DNA of 64,000 nucleotides from Muribaculaceae bacterium (GTDB lineage Bacteria > Bacteroidota > Bacteroidia > Bacteroidales > Muribaculaceae). Every line of letters starts with the position of its first letter. The first letter of the stretch is position 1. The translations under genes and the position numbers were made by a program. This document shows positions 1 to 8,439 of this stretch, one piece after another. Under the pieces are notes generated by a model. That model was not told the origin of the DNA, ran no database searches, and saw only the letters and a program-made list of their open reading frames with translations. Where the stretch lies: positions 1 to 64,000 of the forward strand of contig JAFLTV010000002.1 of assembly GCA_022509105.1 (NCBI GenBank). Direction: 5' to 3'.

Positions 1-34
1 CACGTAATATTTCAAGCAATACTGAATTATCCAT
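1..34 (-). CDS. Possible 5' end of a gene leaving the window (partial)
   Basis: Reading the minus strand, an ATG at 34-32 opens a frame that stays open to the window edge and gives MDNSVLLEILR. An AT-rich stretch with a near-consensus -7 element (TATCTTTA) lies just upstream. Only 11 codons are visible, so no family can be assigned. It could equally be a chance open frame. Confidence 0.3.
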   Translation of the reverse strand, partial: MDNSVLLEILR

Positions 35-107
35 TAATATCTTGAATTTATAGTGTAAAGATACAAAACTTCGATAAATACGCAAAATGCCATAGTTTAA
101 ACTACGA

Positions 108-180
108 TAATTGGGCATATTTAAGATGGGGTAACTACGATATTCTGTCTTGTTTGGGTTAACAAATGTTAACAAATGTA
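108..180. repeat. Short direct repeats in AT-rich intergenic DNA
   Basis: The 10-mer AACTACGATA occurs twice (near 112 and 136), and GTTAACAAAT occurs twice in tandem (near 159-178). A palindrome TAGTTTAAACTA precedes them near 103. Such paired sites could be operators for the minus-strand gene that may begin at 34, but no regulator is identified. The rest of 181-345 is AT-rich with a small hairpin (TCAGTAA/TTACTGA near 264-284) and no gene. Confidence 0.35.
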
Positions 181-348
181 AAAAACGTTAAATCTTACAC
201 TCTTATACCTCTAAATGAGCCTTATGATCACTTTTCTATTGTTAAATGCATTAATCTAATATTCAGTAAGATATATTTACTGATTGTATATTATTAACCT
301 GTGTAATAATGACGGATTCCTTTAATTTCTCTCCCTTTAATTCTGCAT

Positions 349-472
349 TATGGATTACATAGGGGCTGCCGGAGGCAGCATATCCTCTTAACCCCACGCT
401 TCAGCATGGGGTTAAGAGGATCACAACCCTATGCCACCTTGCCGAAGGCACGAAACAGGGTGACTATCCATA
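349..472. repeat. Nested palindromic, REP-like element
   Basis: The core is a perfect 15-bp inverted repeat (382-396 with 407-421, 10-nt loop). It is flanked by two small GCC-loop-GGC hairpins at 365-379 (GCTGCC/GGCAGC) and 440-450 (TGCC/GGCA). Outer arms also pair: CATAGGG near 358 with CCCTATG near 427, and TATGGAT (349-355) with ATCCATA (466-472). The 11-mer CTGCCGGAGGC here is the exact reverse complement of the core in the REP-like units around the RAYT transposase at 39.8 kb, so this may be a dispersed copy mobilised by that enzyme. It is also the main content of the gene-free stretch 35-531. Confidence 0.55.
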
Positions 473-531
473 CTCTTCCCTTTGTTGAAACTGAAATATC
501 GATGTAAGGAGTTTGTCTCTTACCTGAGATG

Positions 532-1902
532 CTACATGCAGAATGTCATGTAAGCCGGAATATATAAAGCGCCGGCATCAGATTTTAGATTTTTAGGATG
601 AATAATATAATTCCCTCCAATTCTTTCCCGGAATCTATTGTCAAATTTCTCTAAGGAAGACAAGGAATATCTGGAGGAACTTTTGACTTCAATCGGATAT
701 ATTTTATATTTAAGCTTACTATTGTTAGATAGCAAGAAATCAATCTCTATATCATTCCTGTGTTTCTCAACATTGTAATGTGTATAGAAATATAATTTAT
801 GACCTGCAGCTACCAACATTTGAGCTATCGCATTTTCATAAAACATACCCTCGTTTATACTTAATTTACCGTGGAGGAGTTCCCGATACAATTCTCCGTC
901 ACTGATTTCATTCTCATTAAAAGAGGCGCTTACAAGCAAACCCGTGTCACACATGTAACACTTTACAAAACTTCTGTCTTCATTCAAAGAGAGCCCTACA
1001 TTCGGATCAGAGCAATTGAAACATTCATTCACAATCATTGCGTCGGCAAGCCAGAAAAAAGTATCATGATATTTGGGAAATGTAGCATTCTTTTCAACAG
1101 ATGACAAGGTTACCCTTCTTTCTGATTTTGAAAGGAAAGCCGGGATCTGATCAAATATTGCAAGAATGCGTGATCTGTCTGCTGTATTTATTTTCATAAT
1201 ATCGTTCCTATACAGAGCAAGAATATCTCTTTTTTCTTTGTCAGCTTTCTCAAAATCCCTGTCATTTTCCAAGTAAACAGCCATCGGTTTGGGCATTCCT
1301 CCAACAATAATATATTGACGGAAAAGAAACATAGCTTTGGCATGAAGATCATCATCAAGTGGAGTTTTATTTTTGAAACAAAATTTTATATACTCCATTA
1401 GTTGGGAATAACCCATCGCCCAACCAAACTCTTCAAAATCCATCGGGTACATCTTAATTCTTCTCTCTTCAGAGGGCAAGGTTATTTCAGATACATTCTC
1501 CTTTATTGATATTAATGAACCCGTTTCAAGGAAATCATATCTGCCATCCTTTACTAAATATTTCACTGCCTCCCTTGCCTTGGGAAATTTTTGAACTTCG
1601 TCAAAGATTATAAGACTTTCTCTGTGATATAATTTAACATTGTATTCTGTTGATAGAATCATAAAGAAAGTATCAAGATCTTCGATGTAATTTTTAAAAG
1701 CATTTCTAACTGTATCGCCGGCCTTATTGAAATCTATCAGAATATAAGATTTATACTCATTTCTGGCAAATTCCTCTGCGATAGTAGACTTCCCTATTCT
1801 TCGAGCTCCTTCAATCAAAAGAGCTTTCGTTCCCCGGGTTTCATTCTTCCAGTCAAGCAAGCGTTGATATATTTTCCTCCTAAAAATCATAAATAACCCC
1901 AT
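532..1902 (-). CDS. AAA-family ATPase with DUF4143 domain
   Basis: A 456-residue protein of the AAA_14/DUF4143 group, common in Bacteroidales. The N-terminal ATPase has a Walker A at about residues 32-40 (GARRIGKST) and a Walker B at about 97-103 (LIIFDEV). The C-terminal half, from about 230, fits DUF4143, a nuclease-like module of unknown substrate. The family is often found as single, mobile-looking genes and its cellular role is not established. The start may be Met1 or Met5 (1890). It stands alone, with a promoter and tandem repeats upstream and a palindromic element downstream. No truncation is visible. Confidence 0.85.
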   Translation of the reverse strand: MGLFMIFRRKIYQRLLDWKNETRGTKALLIEGARRIGKSTIAEEFARNEYKSYILIDFNKAGDTVRNAFKNYIEDLDTFFMILSTEYNVKLYHRESLIIFDEVQKFPKAREAVKYLVKDGRYDFLETGSLISIKENVSEITLPSEERRIKMYPMDFEEFGWAMGYSQLMEYIKFCFKNKTPLDDDLHAKAMFLFRQYIIVGGMPKPMAVYLENDRDFEKADKEKRDILALYRNDIMKINTADRSRILAIFDQIPAFLSKSERRVTLSSVEKNATFPKYHDTFFWLADAMIVNECFNCSDPNVGLSLNEDRSFVKCYMCDTGLLVSASFNENEISDGELYRELLHGKLSINEGMFYENAIAQMLVAAGHKLYFYTHYNVEKHRNDIEIDFLLSNNSKLKYKIYPIEVKSSSRYSLSSLEKFDNRFRERIGGNYIIHPKNLKSDAGALYIPAYMTFCM

Positions 1903-1919
1903 AAATTATTTAATGAAAA

Positions 1920-1951
1920 CAAAATTAAGGAAGCAATATAAAATACGCAAG
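1920..1951 (-). promoter_or_regulatory. Promoter of the AAA/DUF4143 gene
   Basis: On the minus strand TAATTTTG (1927-1920) matches the Bacteroidota -7 consensus. CTTG (1951-1948), 20 nt upstream, is a 3/4 match to the -33 TTTG. The predicted leader is only about 10-15 nt. The -33 element falls inside the first of three tandem repeats. Confidence 0.5.
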
Positions 1952-2039
1952 TTTGTAATTGTTAAAAATGCATATAAAGCGCAGGTATGCAATTGTTAAA
2001 TTCGTATATAATGCGCAGGTATAAACTTTAATTAATGTT
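1936..2039. repeat. Three imperfect tandem repeats of 34-36 nt upstream of the ATPase gene
   Basis: Units begin at 1936, 1972 and 2006. Each starts ATATAA, followed by a GCGCAGGTAT-like block and then an AATTGTTAAA-like block. The third unit has diverged at its 3' end. They overlap the promoter of the AAA gene, so they may be operator sites or remnants of a duplication. Confidence 0.5.
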
Positions 2040-2099
2040 AAAATAGAATTCTAAAGAAACGTTTTCAATCGGGTTAGTAGAGCCTTCCTCCGTATAGAT

Positions 2100-2324
2100 T
2101 CAGGATTTGGGATTTTTGAAGTTGTCTTTGCGGGAAAGACGGAGGGCGTCTCTTTTTTTGAGGAAGAAATAGGCGAGTGTGATGACTATGCATTCACATA
2201 CTAATGTGACCCAGAATCTTACATTTTGACCCTCTTTGAGGAGGTCGAGGCCGAAATAAAATGTCATGAAAAGCGCATAGGCAGCCAAAAGGAAGGTGAT
2301 TATCTGATATCTTTGAATCTTCAT
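2100..2324 (-). CDS. Small membrane protein of unknown function
   Basis: A 74-residue protein with two predicted membrane segments (about residues 7-28 and 36-54). A basic C-terminal tail follows (KKRDALRLSRKDNF), probably cytoplasmic. I do not recognise a named family. It lies between the ATPase gene and the exonuclease gene on the same strand, with about 155 nt of A/T-rich DNA separating it from the exonuclease. Length, hydrophobic pattern and a positive-inside tail suggest a real gene rather than a chance frame. Confidence 0.6.
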   Translation of the reverse strand: MKIQRYQIITFLLAAYALFMTFYFGLDLLKEGQNVRFWVTLVCECIVITLAYFFLKKRDALRLSRKDNFKNPKS

Positions 2325-2479
2325 ATTTAAGCCGGATGTTCTTGAATTTGGTTTTATGGATGTTTTCTCATTAAATTGTTTTAAAAAGGTTTTTCTTATA
2401 ATTTTAAGACAGGGACTGTTTCGAATATCTTTTTATAAATAGGTCTGATTGAAAAATTTTAGTTTGATTATTAATGATG

Positions 2480-3172
2480 TTATCCTTCCGAGGGGCTCTC
2501 AGCCGACGGATTGGTTTCCGTTAGAGCCTCTTCCGGGATTGTGAGATAAGGAGAAGTCTGAGGATTGAATTTCCCCTCCTTAAGGTGAGTATATATCTTT
2601 ATGCAGGCGAATGCATCTAAAGCTGCATAAGCCTGTTGGGCTTCTGAAAGAGATTCCGCTTCCCAGTTCGTGAGCCGTTGACCTTTAGATATTCTTTGAT
2701 TGAATAAAATCGCATAAATCCTTGCCAGACTGTTGTCGATGATCCTAAAATCTTTTACATAAGATTGTAGGTCAATGAATGATTGAGGAGTGAATTCCGT
2801 GATTTTAGCCAAATTATGGAAATCGTCGTGAATAGAAACGCCTATCTTCAATATAGAGTCATCTTCAAGAATCTGTTTAAGTTCGACGGGAAAACCTATT
2901 TGATTTATACGAAAAAGGAAGCAAACTTCCGGTGTAGACAATTGTACGAGGGAAACCTTATATTGCTGTCCTTTTTTGAAGCTTGGACGGGTTTCGGTAT
3001 CAAATCCTATGAGGGGGGAACTCTTAAGAATCTCAATTGCCCGGGGAAGTTTATCAAGAGAATCAACAATAAAAATCTTTCCCGGAAATTCACATGCAGG
3101 CAATTCCGCAAGGGCACCTTTGCTAATGGTGACGACTCCTTTCCTATGGCTTGATTCCTTTTCTGTCTCCAT
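2480..3172 (-). CDS. 3'-5' exonuclease domain protein (DnaQ/RNase D-like)
   Basis: A 230-residue protein when started at the METEKESS methionine; the open frame runs a further 14 codons upstream, but that extension is hydrophobic and lies in the AT-rich promoter region. It carries the DEDD exonuclease fold: Exo I is GFDTETRP at about 56-63 (Asp and Glu metal ligands), Exo II is around the IHDDFHNL block, and Exo III is the YAALDA block near the C-terminus. Family members remove 3' nucleotides from DNA or RNA; substrate cannot be told here. Single-domain proteins of this size are common in Bacteroidales. It has no helicase or HRDC partner domain. Confidence 0.85.
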   Translation of the reverse strand: METEKESSHRKGVVTISKGALAELPACEFPGKIFIVDSLDKLPRAIEILKSSPLIGFDTETRPSFKKGQQYKVSLVQLSTPEVCFLFRINQIGFPVELKQILEDDSILKIGVSIHDDFHNLAKITEFTPQSFIDLQSYVKDFRIIDNSLARIYAILFNQRISKGQRLTNWEAESLSEAQQAYAALDAFACIKIYTHLKEGKFNPQTSPYLTIPEEALTETNPSAESPSEG

Positions 3173-3271
3173 AATTAAGACAAATTTAAAGTAAACTTTT
3201 AAAATATAAAACAACCACCCAATAAATTTTATTGGATGGAAGAGCTATTTTAAAAGTTAATTAAGGCATAA

Positions 3272-3640
3272 TTATCTTTTTTTAATACAGACTGCCACAA
3301 TGGTCCAGGCAGCCATGAAAAGAGCAAACCAGACCCCATACCAACCGCTGGGTTCGCCATATTCAATTCCAATTCCGAACGACAGGCCAAATATATATGG
3401 GAAGGTTAATCCATTCATTATATGGTCAAGCTTATCATTTCTGGAGGGCTGCTTATTGAAGAGGATGCCAATTCTCACAAGGAAAGCGATAAGCGCTACA
3501 AAGCCAACGCTTCCGGCGGCTATAATCAAAGCAGGATGGTCTCTGTTAATTAATCCCATCGTAATGAAGGGCAGCGTGGCTGCCAACACTTTTGAAAAGG
3601 CCTCAGTCCAGGAATCTGAGAAGAAACTTGTTTTATCCAT
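3272..3640 (-). CDS. Four-segment membrane protein, function unknown
   Basis: A 122-residue hydrophobic protein with about four membrane segments (residues near 17-32, 38-58, 77-93 and 98-118) and a KKR C-terminus. No catalytic motif or recognised family is visible. It sits about 100 nt upstream of the exonuclease gene on the same strand and could be co-transcribed with it. Its start (MDKTSFF) is the only good methionine. Confidence 0.65.
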   Translation of the reverse strand: MDKTSFFSDSWTEAFSKVLAATLPFITMGLINRDHPALIIAAGSVGFVALIAFLVRIGILFNKQPSRNDKLDHIMNGLTFPYIFGLSFGIGIEYGEPSGWYGVWFALFMAAWTIVAVCIKKR

Positions 3641-3852
3641 AATGTAGAAAGAATTTATATTGGGTTTATATCTATATAACTTATTAATACCAATTTAGTT
3701 CACATTCATGATGTGGGATAGTGTCATTTAAGAATAACTGATTATATTATAGTTGGAATTTTGTAAAGAAGGATTCTTTTTTTAATTTAGCAATTCACTT
3801 AAAGAAAAGATAATAAGAACGAAAAAGGGCTCAATTGAAAATAAAATAACCG

Positions 3853-4266
3853 ATGATTATGAAAAAAACGTTTCTCCTTTTATTCTTTGCATTGATGTCA
3901 ATCACTGCTTTCGCTGATGATTTATTGTTGTTCCGGGCAACAAGTTTTTGTTATAAAGAAAAAAATTCTCAAGGCCAATGGGGAGATTGGTCAAAATGGG
4001 AAGATAGTGATGTGCAAATCACTATGGATTTGACCACAGATATAGTGACTGTATATTCAAAGAACAAACAGGTGTATCAAATCACAGATTATGTGGAATC
4101 TTCAACTGATTCAGACGGAGACGATATAGTGAAATTAAGATTTGTTGATCAGGATGGCGACCTGGGCACGATGAGATTGATAGAAAGAAATTCGGAAAAC
4201 CGATCTGAAATTTACATTGATTTCAATAATATAACATGGGTATATGAAGTCAGAAGGATTGAATAG
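3853..4266 (+). CDS. Small secreted protein of unknown function
   Basis: A 137-residue protein with a clear signal peptide (KKTFLLLFFALMSITAFA, cleavage predicted before DDLL). The mature part is polar and rich in Asp, Ser and Trp, suggesting a small beta-rich periplasmic protein. Translation may start at Met1 or at Met3 (3859). No named family is recognised. It is followed 103 nt later by the DUF362 lipoprotein gene on the same strand. The 212 nt upstream are AT-rich without a convincing promoter match. Confidence 0.65.
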   Translation: MIMKKTFLLLFFALMSITAFADDLLLFRATSFCYKEKNSQGQWGDWSKWEDSDVQITMDLTTDIVTVYSKNKQVYQITDYVESSTDSDGDDIVKLRFVDQDGDLGTMRLIERNSENRSEIYIDFNNITWVYEVRRIE

Positions 4267-4369
4267 CCTATGATGATGTTTAAGGATTTGGGTAATACGC
4301 TCTTAATAAAATAATGATTAAGTAAAAACGTTTCATAAAAGAAAATTAATTGATAAATAAAAGTTTATA

Positions 4370-5362
4370 ATGAAAAGGAATCTGTTTTTTACAGCGTTAT
4401 TAGCCGGTTGCTTTTTAAGTTGCGCCGCAAAGGGAGAAACCTCTTCCAATCAGGAAGTGGCCACTAATGAGGGAGAAGCCTCTGTGGTTTATTTCACAAA
4501 GGAGATAACTCCGGAAGCATTGGTGAAAATTTACGAACAACTCGGAGTGCCTCCCACAGGGAAAGTAGCGGTCAAGATTTCCACGGGGGAATCGGAAAAA
4601 TCCTATCCATTGAGTCCCGACCTTATCAAGGACTTGGTGCAGAAAGTAGACGGCACGCTTGTGGAATGTAACACTCTTTACACCGGAAATCGCCATAACG
4701 GAAAGGTTCATCGTCAGGCGGTGGCCAAGAGAGGTTACGACAAGATAGCACCTGTTGATATCATGGATGAAGATGCTCAGATTGCAATTGCAGTGAATGA
4801 CTCCACCTGGATTCATTATGACCTGGTGGGCGCAAATCTTCCAAACTATGACTATATGATCAACCTTGCTCACTTTAAAGGACATCAGATGGGAGGTTTC
4901 GGAGGCGTTTTAAAGAACGCTTCAATCGGAGTTGCATCCTCCAATGGCAAGGCATATATCCATTCCGCAGGAAAAGTGACTGAGGGCTGGGGACAACCGG
5001 AATCACAAGACGCTTTTCTTGAATCTATGGCAGCAGCAGCTCAAGCTGTCCACAATTATTTCAAACAGCCGGGTAAAGATATCGTCTATATCAACGTGAT
5101 GAACAATATGTCGATAGATTGTGATTGCAACGGCAATCCTTCAGCTCCCGTTTTGGCTAATATGGGTATCCTCGCTTCCACAGATCCAGTGGCTCTCGAT
5201 CAGGCTTGTGTAGATTTGGTGTTTAACCATCAGTCTACAGAAGGAGATGATTCCGCACCCCTCGTAAAGAGAATCAATCAGATGCATGGCACACACACTA
5301 TCGACCATGCAGCGAAGATCGGTCTCGGCACAAAGAATTATAAGATCGTAAGCATCGACTGA
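4370..5362 (+). CDS. DUF362-domain lipoprotein
   Basis: A 330-residue protein with a lipoprotein signal (lipobox Cys at residue 18, FLSC). The mature part matches the DUF362 family, in which a conserved block around the CNTLYTGNR and HFKGHQMGGFGG motifs forms the core. Some DUF362 proteins carry an added iron-sulphur domain; this one does not, although it has a DCDCNG segment. Function is unknown, and the envelope location is inferred from the signal. A strong terminator follows the gene. Confidence 0.8.
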   Translation: MKRNLFFTALLAGCFLSCAAKGETSSNQEVATNEGEASVVYFTKEITPEALVKIYEQLGVPPTGKVAVKISTGESEKSYPLSPDLIKDLVQKVDGTLVECNTLYTGNRHNGKVHRQAVAKRGYDKIAPVDIMDEDAQIAIAVNDSTWIHYDLVGANLPNYDYMINLAHFKGHQMGGFGGVLKNASIGVASSNGKAYIHSAGKVTEGWGQPESQDAFLESMAAAAQAVHNYFKQPGKDIVYINVMNNMSIDCDCNGNPSAPVLANMGILASTDPVALDQACVDLVFNHQSTEGDDSAPLVKRINQMHGTHTIDHAAKIGLGTKNYKIVSID

Positions 5363-5394
5363 TAAAGATATTCAAGCAATATTATAAAGAGAAA

Positions 5395-5432
5395 AGCCCG
5401 AAAGGAAAAGAAACTTTCGGGCTATTATTCTT
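5395..5432. terminator. Bidirectional terminator between DUF362 and SGNH genes
   Basis: AGCCCGAAAG (5395-5404) pairs perfectly with CTTTCGGGCT (5414-5423) across a 9-nt loop. It is followed by a T-rich tail on the plus strand and bordered by A-rich sequence on the other side. It lies between two convergent genes and can serve both. Confidence 0.85.
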
Positions 5433-5445
5433 GTGTTCCTTGGGG

Positions 5446-6126
5446 TTATTTTAAGGCTTCAACCACTAGCTTTTCCATCTGTGAGTAACCTTTAAGATTA
5501 GGATGAACGCCATCTTCCGAATAAGCCGGATTCAACGAAATGCCGTCAAGAGTCATCACAGGATAATAATCGACAAAAGCAATGTTTTTTTGCCGGGCAT
5601 AATCCTCAATTCTCTTGTTAAGATACTTGATTTTTTCTGGAGCATCTGTAATTGCCTTTCTCCAGGGAAAAGATCTGGCAGGCAAAACGCTTGTGAGTAT
5701 AACCTTGATTCCGTTGGCTTCGGCGAGTTCGGCCATTGAGACAATGTTTCCGAAAGTGCGGTCTTCATTATAATTATGGTTGTTTTCAGCTATGTCGTTA
5801 GTACCACCCAGTATGACTACATATTCCGGCTGAAGATTAATGACATCATCGCGGAAACGAAGAAGCATCTGATACGTGGTTTGTCCGGAAATTCCGCGTC
5901 CTATGAAATTGTTGGCTGAGAAAAATTCCGGATGAAATTTAGCCCATCCCTCAGTGATGGAATTTCCCATGAAAACAGCTTTTGGACGGATAGTTTCTTC
6001 AAGATGAGCATTCTTTTTGGAATAAACATCAAATTGAGCCCAATCGTCGCCGGCTTTAGCCACGTTTGACAGGCTTAGGAGCATAAAAGTTGCGAAGAAT
6101 AGCCTGAAAAATAATTTTGTATTCAT
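5446..6126 (-). CDS. Secreted SGNH/GDSL-family hydrolase
   Basis: A 226-residue protein from the MNTKLFF start, chosen because it gives a proper signal peptide; the frame extends 20 codons upstream without one. The SGNH blocks are present: block I GNSITEG (nucleophile Ser), block III GGTND, and block V DGVHPN (catalytic Asp and His). Such enzymes are esterases, often deacetylating sugars or hydrolysing lipids. It resembles the platelet-activating-factor acetylhydrolase-like set of Bacteroidetes. The substrate is unknown and no carbohydrate cluster is adjacent. Confidence 0.9.
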   Translation of the reverse strand: MNTKLFFRLFFATFMLLSLSNVAKAGDDWAQFDVYSKKNAHLEETIRPKAVFMGNSITEGWAKFHPEFFSANNFIGRGISGQTTYQMLLRFRDDVINLQPEYVVILGGTNDIAENNHNYNEDRTFGNIVSMAELAEANGIKVILTSVLPARSFPWRKAITDAPEKIKYLNKRIEDYARQKNIAFVDYYPVMTLDGISLNPAYSEDGVHPNLKGYSQMEKLVVEALK

Positions 6127-6241
6127 AATCAAGTGATTATTTAAAGATATTTTCTCAAATTTAATAAAAAATTTCAGGGTCGCCAATTTTTTACATTTTG
6201 CATTGCCTTGATATTGTGTCTTCGCTGTGAATCTATTGAAA

Positions 6242-6273
6242 ATTGGAAGTGAAAAGAGAATTGATTAATTTTG
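6242..6273 (+). promoter_or_regulatory. Promoter of the queuosine precursor operon
   Basis: TAATTTTG (6266-6273) matches the -7 consensus. ATTG (6242-6245), 20 nt upstream, is a 3/4 match to the -33 element. The predicted transcript would have a leader of about 90 nt before queF. Confidence 0.6.
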
Positions 6274-6282
6274 TAAAAGATA

Positions 6283-6360
6283 AACAGGTTTTTCTTCTAA
6301 AAGATGAAATCTGAAACAACCCTGTCTTCGCGACTAAATAAATCACGAAACAGAGTTTAA
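6283..6360 (+). promoter_or_regulatory. Structured leader of the que operon (candidate regulatory RNA)
   Basis: The leader can form a long stem near 6283-6325, in which ACAGG-TT-TTTC pairs with GAAA-AACC-CTGT with two bulged C residues. A second, weaker hairpin follows around TTCGCGA/TCACGAA (about 6327-6350). I cannot fit it to the preQ1-I consensus by eye. A preQ1-responsive element would make sense at this position but is only an inference. Confidence 0.35.
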
Positions 6361-6372
6361 AATAGCTCGACA

Positions 6373-6852
6373 ATGAGAAATGAAAAAGAATTGACCGGAG
6401 TGACCCATTTAGGGAGCAACGGCACAGTATATCCCACGGATTATTCACCGGAATTGTTGGAAGCATTTGAAAACAAGCATCCGGAAAATGAGTATGTGGT
6501 GACCCTTGATTGTCCGGAATTCACAACACTTTGCCCTAAGACGGGGCAACCGGATTTCGGCCATATCGTTATTTCCTACATTCCGCGACAGAGAATGGTG
6601 GAGAGCAAGAGTTTGAAACTTTATCTTTTCAGCTTCCGGAATCACGGAGATTTCCATGAAGATGTGGTTAACATCATTATGAACGACCTCTGGAAGCTGA
6701 TGGATCCGAAATATATCGAAGTGAAGGGATATTTCATGCCGCGTGGCGGCATATCGATTCATCCCTTTGCCAACAGAGGCGATGAGAAACATGAGGAACT
6801 ATGTCGGCAACGCCGTTTGGCAGCTTTCGATACAATAACAAAGAATGGATAA
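6373..6852 (+). CDS. queF: NADPH-dependent 7-cyano-7-deazaguanine reductase
   Basis: A 159-residue unimodular QueF (the short, B. subtilis-like type). It reduces preQ0 to preQ1 with NADPH, the last step before tRNA insertion in queuosine synthesis. The catalytic Cys is residue 54 (TTLCP), with the partner Asp at 61 (QPDFG). The NADPH-binding QueF motif ESKSLK is at 77-82. It is the first gene of queF-queC-queD-queE and overlaps queC by 8 nt, so translation is probably coupled. Tgt and QueA are not encoded in this window. Confidence 0.97.
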   Translation: MRNEKELTGVTHLGSNGTVYPTDYSPELLEAFENKHPENEYVVTLDCPEFTTLCPKTGQPDFGHIVISYIPRQRMVESKSLKLYLFSFRNHGDFHEDVVNIIMNDLWKLMDPKYIEVKGYFMPRGGISIHPFANRGDEKHEELCRQRRLAAFDTITKNG

Positions 6853-7501
6853 GGATTCAATACTGATATTAAGTGGCGGTCTTGACAGCACCACACTCCT
6901 TCACTATATGAAGGACAGGATTGCATGTGCCCTGAGTTTTGATTACGGTTCCAACCACAATTCCCGGGAGATAGAATGTGCCTCATGGCATTGCAAGGAG
7001 TTGGGAATCCAGCACATTGTCATTCCTTTGGGTTTCATGAAAGATTATTTCAAGAGTTCATTGTTGGAAGGAGCCGGCAATATTCCCAAGGATGAATATG
7101 ATATGGAAAACATGAAATCTACTGTGGTTCCGTTTCGCAATGGCATCATGCTCTCCGTGGCCTGTGGTTTGGCTGAAAGCCGGGGTCTGAGCCATGTTAT
7201 GATGGCCAATCACGGAGGCGATCATTCCATATATCCGGATTGTCGTCCGGAATTCACTAAAGCCATGAGCGAAGCAATGAAAGCGGGCACTTATAACGGG
7301 GTGACGCTGATAGATCCTTTCACTCACAAGAGCAAAGGAGATATAGCCGCAATAGGGGCAAAATTAGGAGTGGATTATTCCCACACCTATTCCTGTTATT
7401 GCGGAGGAGAGAAGCATTGCGGCACCTGTGCCACATGTCGCGAACGAAAAGAGGCTTTCCGGGTTGCCGGGCTGGAAGATCCCACAGATTACGAAGAATA
7501 G
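6845..7501 (+). CDS. queC: 7-cyano-7-deazaguanine synthase
   Basis: A 218-residue QueC that converts 7-carboxy-7-deazaguanine to preQ0 using ATP and ammonia. The ATP-pyrophosphatase loop SGGLDST is at residues 10-16. The C-terminal zinc site is a Cys cluster ([15 protein letters not shown], near 182-196). Length is normal for the family. It starts inside the end of queF and is followed by queD after 3 nt. Confidence 0.97.
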   Translation: MDKDSILILSGGLDSTTLLHYMKDRIACALSFDYGSNHNSREIECASWHCKELGIQHIVIPLGFMKDYFKSSLLEGAGNIPKDEYDMENMKSTVVPFRNGIMLSVACGLAESRGLSHVMMANHGGDHSIYPDCRPEFTKAMSEAMKAGTYNGVTLIDPFTHKSKGDIAAIGAKLGVDYSHTYSCYCGGEKHCGTCATCRERKEAFRVAGLEDPTDYEE

Positions 7502-7504
7502 AAG

Positions 7505-7837
7505 ATGTATTACGTAAAGAAAAGATTTGAAATAAGCGCCGCCCATAGACTGAATCTCAGTTATGAAAGCAAATGCAGCAATATACATGGACATAACTGG
7601 GTGATTACTGTTGAATGCAGGGCTAAGGAGCTGAATGCTGACGGGATGGTTACGGATTTCACCCATATCAAACAAATGGTGATGGGCAAACTCGACCATG
7701 CCCTCCTTAATGATGTTGTAGATATGAATCCTACAGCTGAGAATATAGCCAAGTGGATTGTTGACAATGTGCCAAACTGCTGGCGTTGTGAAGTGCAGGA
7801 AAGCGAAGGGAATTCTGCTGCCTATGAAAAAGATTAA
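7505..7837 (+). CDS. queD: 6-carboxy-5,6,7,8-tetrahydropterin synthase
   Basis: A 110-residue QueD of the PTPS fold, which converts dihydroneopterin triphosphate to carboxytetrahydropterin. The zinc ligands are His14, His28 and His30 (HGHNW), and the catalytic Cys is residue 24. A downstream DHALLND block and a C-terminal Glu (EVQES) complete the active site. It is slightly short compared with the usual 118-120 residues. Its last 14 nt overlap the start of queE. Confidence 0.96.
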   Translation: MYYVKKRFEISAAHRLNLSYESKCSNIHGHNWVITVECRAKELNADGMVTDFTHIKQMVMGKLDHALLNDVVDMNPTAENIAKWIVDNVPNCWRCEVQESEGNSAAYEKD

Positions 7838-8423
7838 CGAGATATTTCTCTCTGTTCAGGGAGAGGGATGCCACACCGGTGTCCCTTCAATTTTTGTGAG
7901 ATTTTCAGGATGCAATCTTCAGTGCAGTTTCTGTGACACGGATCATAAGGAAGGCATAGCCATGTCTGATCAGGAAATTATTGATGAAATAAAAAAATAT
8001 AAGGCTCAACAGATAGTATTGACGGGCGGCGAGCCATCCTTGTTTATCGACGAAGATTTTATCGGCAGGCTTAAAGAAGAGACAGGGTTGAGAATCGCCA
8101 TTGAAACCAACGGCACTGTGGTTTTACCAGAAAATATAGATTGGGTTACGGTCTCACCCAAAACAGGCATGGATATCCATGGAAAAGGAGAGCTAAGAGT
8201 AAAGCATGCCGATGAACTGAAAGTGGTGGATGTAGGGCAGGATTTAAGTCCCTACTTTGAAATGGACTGCGTAGACGAGAATACCGTAATGGTGTTGCAG
8301 CCATGTTTCGTGGCCGACCCAAAAGAGTGTATGGCTAATATACAAACCACCATCGGAAGAGTCTTGAACGACTCCCGATGGCGATTGTCTTTACAGACCC
8401 ACAAATTTGTGGGCATCCGTTAA
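7824..8423 (+). CDS. queE: 7-carboxy-7-deazaguanine synthase (radical SAM)
   Basis: A 199-residue QueE. The start at 7824 gives the family's typical N-terminus (MKKINEIFLSVQGEG) and overlaps queD by 14 nt; the longer frame from 7758 lies inside queD and is rejected. The radical-SAM cluster motif is Cys30-x3-Cys34-x2-Cys37. A GGEPSL block binds S-adenosylmethionine. The enzyme contracts carboxytetrahydropterin to 7-carboxy-7-deazaguanine. The gene ends 16 nt from a convergent gene. A perfect palindrome (CCACAAATTTGTGG) covers its last codons and may help termination. Confidence 0.96.
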   Translation: MKKINEIFLSVQGEGCHTGVPSIFVRFSGCNLQCSFCDTDHKEGIAMSDQEIIDEIKKYKAQQIVLTGGEPSLFIDEDFIGRLKEETGLRIAIETNGTVVLPENIDWVTVSPKTGMDIHGKGELRVKHADELKVVDVGQDLSPYFEMDCVDENTVMVLQPCFVADPKECMANIQTTIGRVLNDSRWRLSLQTHKFVGIR

Positions 8424-8439
8424 AAATTTTTTAAGGAAA

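Noticed and set aside
7758..7823. Longer QueE starting inside queD
   Set aside because: The added residues do not belong to the QueE fold; the Met at 7824 gives the conserved N-terminus.
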